DNA of 32,364 nt from Ghiorsea sp. (GTDB taxonomy: Bacteria; Pseudomonadota; Zetaproteobacteria; Mariprofundales; Mariprofundaceae). The stretch lies in the NCBI GenBank assembly GCA_027055255.1, contig JALUNK010000111.1:1-32364 (forward strand). Direction: 5' to 3'. Positions 29,647-32,364 of the stretch are shown here, piece after piece. Below the pieces are notes generated by a model. The model searched no databases. It was not told the origin of the DNA and saw only the letters and a list, made by a program, of their open reading frames with translations. Every line of letters begins with the position of its first letter. Position 1 is the first letter of the stretch. A program made the position numbers and the translations under genes.

Positions 29647-31640
29647 CAATTCAACCCCAACATTTCTCGCATGGCTGCCATGTGTGCATCCACTTCTTCT
29701 TTACTTTCTGCCTTATCTTCTTCCGAACCCGAATCTTTATCTACCCAATTCAGCACATCTTTATCAATTTCTTTAAGGAAAGGTGAAGGCCCCATTTTTT
29801 CAATCTGCCCGAATTTCTTTTGTGCCTTAGCAAAGCTCAATGTTAAACGATGGCGTGCCCTAGTCATTGCCACATACATTAACCGCCGCTCTTCTTCTAA
29901 TCGATTCTCTTCCAATGCATTTTTATGCGGGAACGTGCCTGCTTCCATACCCACCACAAACACATGCGAAAACTCCAAACCTTTAGCAGCGTGAACTGTC
30001 ATTAAACGAACTTGTGCTTCAGGGTCATCATCTTGTTCATCCGCTGCCAAATACACATGTTGCAAAAAGGATGACAAATCACCCCCATTTTCACTGTGCC
30101 TTAGCCACCACTTGCGCAAACTCATGATATTACCCATGCGCCGCTCGGCTTCATCCTCATCTTCAGCTTCGGCACGAATCGCATCTTCCAAACCCGATTG
30201 TTCAAGCAACATATCAAAAGCATCATCTGCTTCCCCATGCAAAAATACATGCTCAATATCAACTAACATTTTGGCAAAGGCACGAAGTACATGGGCTTTG
30301 GGATGGGTGAAATCATCTTCCAGCGCCGCCTCTAACAATGAACTTTGTTTTTCATGAGCAAATTGCCCCAATACTTCCAAAGCTTTACTACCAATGCCCC
30401 GCCTTGGTCTAGAAATAGCTCGCATCAATGCTAAATCATCAGAAAAGTTGCCAACCAGTTTCAAGTAAGCCAATAAATCTTGAATTTCTGCTCTATCAAA
30501 AAAGGACATACCACCACTGACATGATACGGCACACCCGCTTCCCGCATCGCTATTTCAAAGGCTCGCGCGCGAAATGAGGCACGATACAACACACAAAAA
30601 TCATCCCAATGCAGCTTGTTTGCTGCATGTTGTGCTCTTATTTCTGCGGTTACTCGCTCGGCTTCTTCATCTGCCGTTTCTGCCTGCCAGACCCTGATTT
30701 TTTTACCCAGTCCCAAATTGGAACGCAGCGTTTTACCCAATCTTTCTGAATTATTGGCAATTAAACTATTCGAGCCCTGAAGAATAGCCCCTGTGGAACG
30801 ATAGTTTTCCTCCAATTTAATCACCTTCAAAGTGGGGTAATCGCGTTCCAATTGAAACAAGTTTTTAATTTCAGCACCGCGCCAACCATAAATGGACTGA
30901 TCATCATCACCCACCACAGTAAGGTTAGCCTGTTCCGGCGCTAGCAAACGCACGAAATCATACTGCATACGACTGGAATCTTGATACTCATCCACCAAAA
31001 AATGGCGACACCTGCTTTGCCATAAAGCCTTGGCTTCAGCATCTTCAGTTAAAATACGCAGTGGCAACACAATACAATCATCAAAGTCCACAGCATTCAT
31101 TTTCTCAAGTAACTTATCGTATTTATCGGCAATCACCGTGATGGCATTATCTTGCGCTTCACTCATACCACTTTTGAGCATGGATACTTTCTGCAACACC
31201 CTATCCACTTGGTCGCCATCTGTGGGTAGTTTTAAATCCGCAAGCACAGAACGCATGGCAGACTTTTGTTCAGGCACGGCAAAAATAGACATACGTGCCC
31301 TACGCCCAACCAGTTTGGCATGTTCTCTAATAATCATTAAGCCCAAGGCATGGAAAGTACAAATACGCAGACGTTTGACCCTATCTTCACCCAATCGCTT
31401 TTCAAGACGCTCACGCATTTCACGCGCAGCTTTATTGGTGAATGTCACGGCTGTAATCGCATCTTCAGGCACATCGCGTTCCACCAATGCACCAATACGT
31501 TCAGTAATCACCCTTGTCTTTCCAGAACCCGCACCCGCAAGCACCAGCAGTGGACCACCACGATAGTGCACTGCCTCATATTGCTCAGGGTTAAGCTGGT
31601 TTGATGATACTTTTTCCATACGCGGCAAGCTAGCGTGCAT
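29646..31640 (-). CDS. UvrD/Rep-family superfamily 1A DNA helicase
   Basis: A 664-residue 3'-5' helicase. The motifs in order are: Q-motif LNPEQYEAV; I (Walker A) LAGAGSGKTRV (34-44); Ia VTFTNKAAREM; II VDEYQDSS; III GDDDQSIYGWRGA; IV ENYRSTGAI; V VRLMTVHAAKGLEFSHVFV (quoted part: MTVHAAKGLEF); VI EERRLMYVAMTRARHRL. The length is close to Rep (673) and a little below UvrD (720). The C-terminal tail is acidic and Glu-rich. I cannot decide from sequence between Rep (fork restart), UvrD (repair) and PcrA. ATG at 31640 has no clear ribosome-binding site; Met8 at 31619 is an alternative. It is coupled to the phosphohexomutase gene downstream. Confidence 0.92.
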   Translation of the reverse strand: MHASLPRMEKVSSNQLNPEQYEAVHYRGGPLLVLAGAGSGKTRVITERIGALVERDVPEDAITAVTFTNKAAREMRERLEKRLGEDRVKRLRICTFHALGLMIIREHAKLVGRRARMSIFAVPEQKSAMRSVLADLKLPTDGDQVDRVLQKVSMLKSGMSEAQDNAITVIADKYDKLLEKMNAVDFDDCIVLPLRILTEDAEAKALWQSRCRHFLVDEYQDSSRMQYDFVRLLAPEQANLTVVGDDDQSIYGWRGAEIKNLFQLERDYPTLKVIKLEENYRSTGAILQGSNSLIANNSERLGKTLRSNLGLGKKIRVWQAETADEEAERVTAEIRAQHAANKLHWDDFCVLYRASFRARAFEIAMREAGVPYHVSGGMSFFDRAEIQDLLAYLKLVGNFSDDLALMRAISRPRRGIGSKALEVLGQFAHEKQSSLLEAALEDDFTHPKAHVLRAFAKMLVDIEHVFLHGEADDAFDMLLEQSGLEDAIRAEAEDEDEAERRMGNIMSLRKWWLRHSENGGDLSSFLQHVYLAADEQDDDPEAQVRLMTVHAAKGLEFSHVFVVGMEAGTFPHKNALEENRLEEERRLMYVAMTRARHRLTLSFAKAQKKFGQIEKMGPSPFLKEIDKDVLNWVDKDSGSEEDKAESKEEVDAHMAAMREMLGLN

Positions 31641-31757
31641 CTATTTTTTCACCACTTGTTTACCTATAAAAAAATACACCCCCTATTCATGGGATTAACA
31701 CATCACTCTAAAAAGATTAGCATTTCAATCTATGTTTGTTTTAATTTATGTGTTCAC

Positions 31758-32364
31758 ATGCTAAAAAAGATGCAGCAAGGTCTTCCCTGTGCCGTAATAT
31801 TGCTGTTCTTTTCCATGCCTATCTGCAACACAGTTTGGGCTTCAGACTTTGATTTAGACATACATAAAGTTATATCTGTAGAGCACAGCTTAGCTCAAGA
31901 TTCTTCCATACTTCCACCTTCTTTCAAACTCAGTCAAAAGGTTGAGCTACCACACAATGCTTTTGTGACACCTCACACTTCGGCGTGGTACACCTTTTCT
32001 TTTTCCCTCCAAGAGAAGCCACAAAAAAGCCTGAGTTTATTTTTACCACTCATCAATATGAATGCAGCAGTATATTTAAACCATCAACTTGTTGGTGCAA
32101 GTGGTAGCTTTGATGAGCCTATGTCTCGCTTTTGGCATACCCCTGTTTTATTTTATTTGCCTGTCGCCAACCTTCGACAAGGTGAAAATACTGTATCTAT
32201 TCGTTTAAAAGCCAGCCTTCCCAATGATTTAACCCAGTTGGGTAAAGTTTACTGGGGAGATATTCAGCCCATATATGATAAGTATGCAACTGAATATTTT
32301 GCCAGTTACACCATTCACGTCATGGCATTATCTGCGGCATTCTTCCTCGGTTTTATTGTGTTCT
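31758..32364 (+). CDS. Membrane signalling protein, N-terminal sensor part (3' end missing)
   Basis: An open frame from ATG 31758 runs off the window (202 codons visible). It has a signal peptide (KKMQQ then VILLFFSMP, cleavage near NTVWA/SDF, residue 28). The extracytoplasmic part contains WYTFSFSLQEKP, LFLPLINMNAAVYLNHQLVG, GSFDEPMSRFW and a YLPVANLRQGENTVSIRL strand pattern, a jelly-roll-like layout resembling 7TMR-DISM-type sensor domains of histidine kinases and diguanylate cyclases. A hydrophobic segment begins at the window edge (VMALSAAFFLGFIVF). The output domain is outside the window, so the type cannot be stated. No good ribosome-binding site is seen; Met5 is an alternative. It is divergent from the helicase gene across 117 bases in which I see no convincing promoter. 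Confidence 0.65.
   Translation, partial: MLKKMQQGLPCAVILLFFSMPICNTVWASDFDLDIHKVISVEHSLAQDSSILPPSFKLSQKVELPHNAFVTPHTSAWYTFSFSLQEKPQKSLSLFLPLINMNAAVYLNHQLVGASGSFDEPMSRFWHTPVLFYLPVANLRQGENTVSIRLKASLPNDLTQLGKVYWGDIQPIYDKYATEYFASYTIHVMALSAAFFLGFIVF

Noticed and set aside
31030-31566. 178-codon open frame on the + strand
   Set aside because: Antisense to the helicase gene with its intact motifs; Ser-rich composition typical of a shadow frame.
31641-31757. Divergent gap before the helicase and sensor genes examined for promoters or RNA genes
   Set aside because: It is AT-rich with several weak boxes, none convincing, and shows no tRNA or structured RNA pattern.

Overview
The window looks like chromosome from a Gram-negative proteobacterium of moderate-to-low GC (estimated by eye, not computed). 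Support for this comes from lolA, a FadL-type outer-membrane protein, ftsEX, Sec signal peptides and a rimP-nusA-infB cluster. An MJ0042 zinc-ribbon gene divergent from ftsE, a PCMT-like methyltransferase of the alphaproteobacterial kind and a fused YlxR/L7Ae-like protein resemble alphaproteobacterial arrangements. RNase J, tandem diheme cytochromes c and the remaining content would fit a Zetaproteobacterium (Ghiorsea/Mariprofundus-like). That placement is a guess from gene content and is not proven here.

Left end (1-2676, + strand): the 3' part of a collagen-like protein (45 uninterrupted Gly-X-Y triplets followed by a MopE-like metal-binding module), then a secreted DUF11-repeat protein. 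Together they look like a cell-surface or extracellular-matrix gene pair. From 2758 to 7500 there are four independent genes in alternating orientation: a B12-binding radical SAM enzyme, a tandem cyclic-nucleotide-binding-domain protein, a Na+/Ca2+ exchanger-family antiporter and a PCMT-like methyltransferase. From 10973 down to 7521 (- strand) a tight operon encodes FtsE, FtsX, a CPBP intramembrane protease and two paralogous diheme cytochromes c. A zinc-ribbon membrane protein diverges from ftsE.

The core of the window (28075 down to 11762, - strand) is one nearly gapless run of 15 genes: rimP, nusA, ylxR-L7Ae, infB, rbfA, nrnA-like, truB, cyclophilin, pyrE, rnj, ftsK, lolA, fadL-like, rarA, crcB. 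Most junctions are overlaps (ATGA, GTGA, TAGTG) or gaps of a few bases, and an unusual share of the genes start with GTG or TTG. This joins transcription/translation factors, RNA turnover, pyrimidine synthesis, chromosome segregation, lipoprotein transport and replication repair. The rpsO-pnp pair usual after truB is absent; RNase J lies three genes further along. A promoter-like sequence and a hairpin with a U-tract lie just upstream of rimP.

The right end has a uvrD/rep-family helicase overlapping a phosphohexomutase gene (- strand). Divergent from it is the 5' part of a membrane protein that looks like the sensor region of a signalling protein, cut by the window edge. No tRNA, rRNA, insertion sequence, prophage or CRISPR array was seen. 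No stretch over 300 bases lacks a gene; the longest gaps (about 80 to 135 bases) are at 2677-2757, 4324-4416, 6694-6828, 28076-28188 and 31641-31757. Most of the window is housekeeping. The most unusual items are the collagen/MopE-like surface protein, the cytochrome genes inside the ftsEX operon, and a cyclophilin gene with two well-formed start sites.
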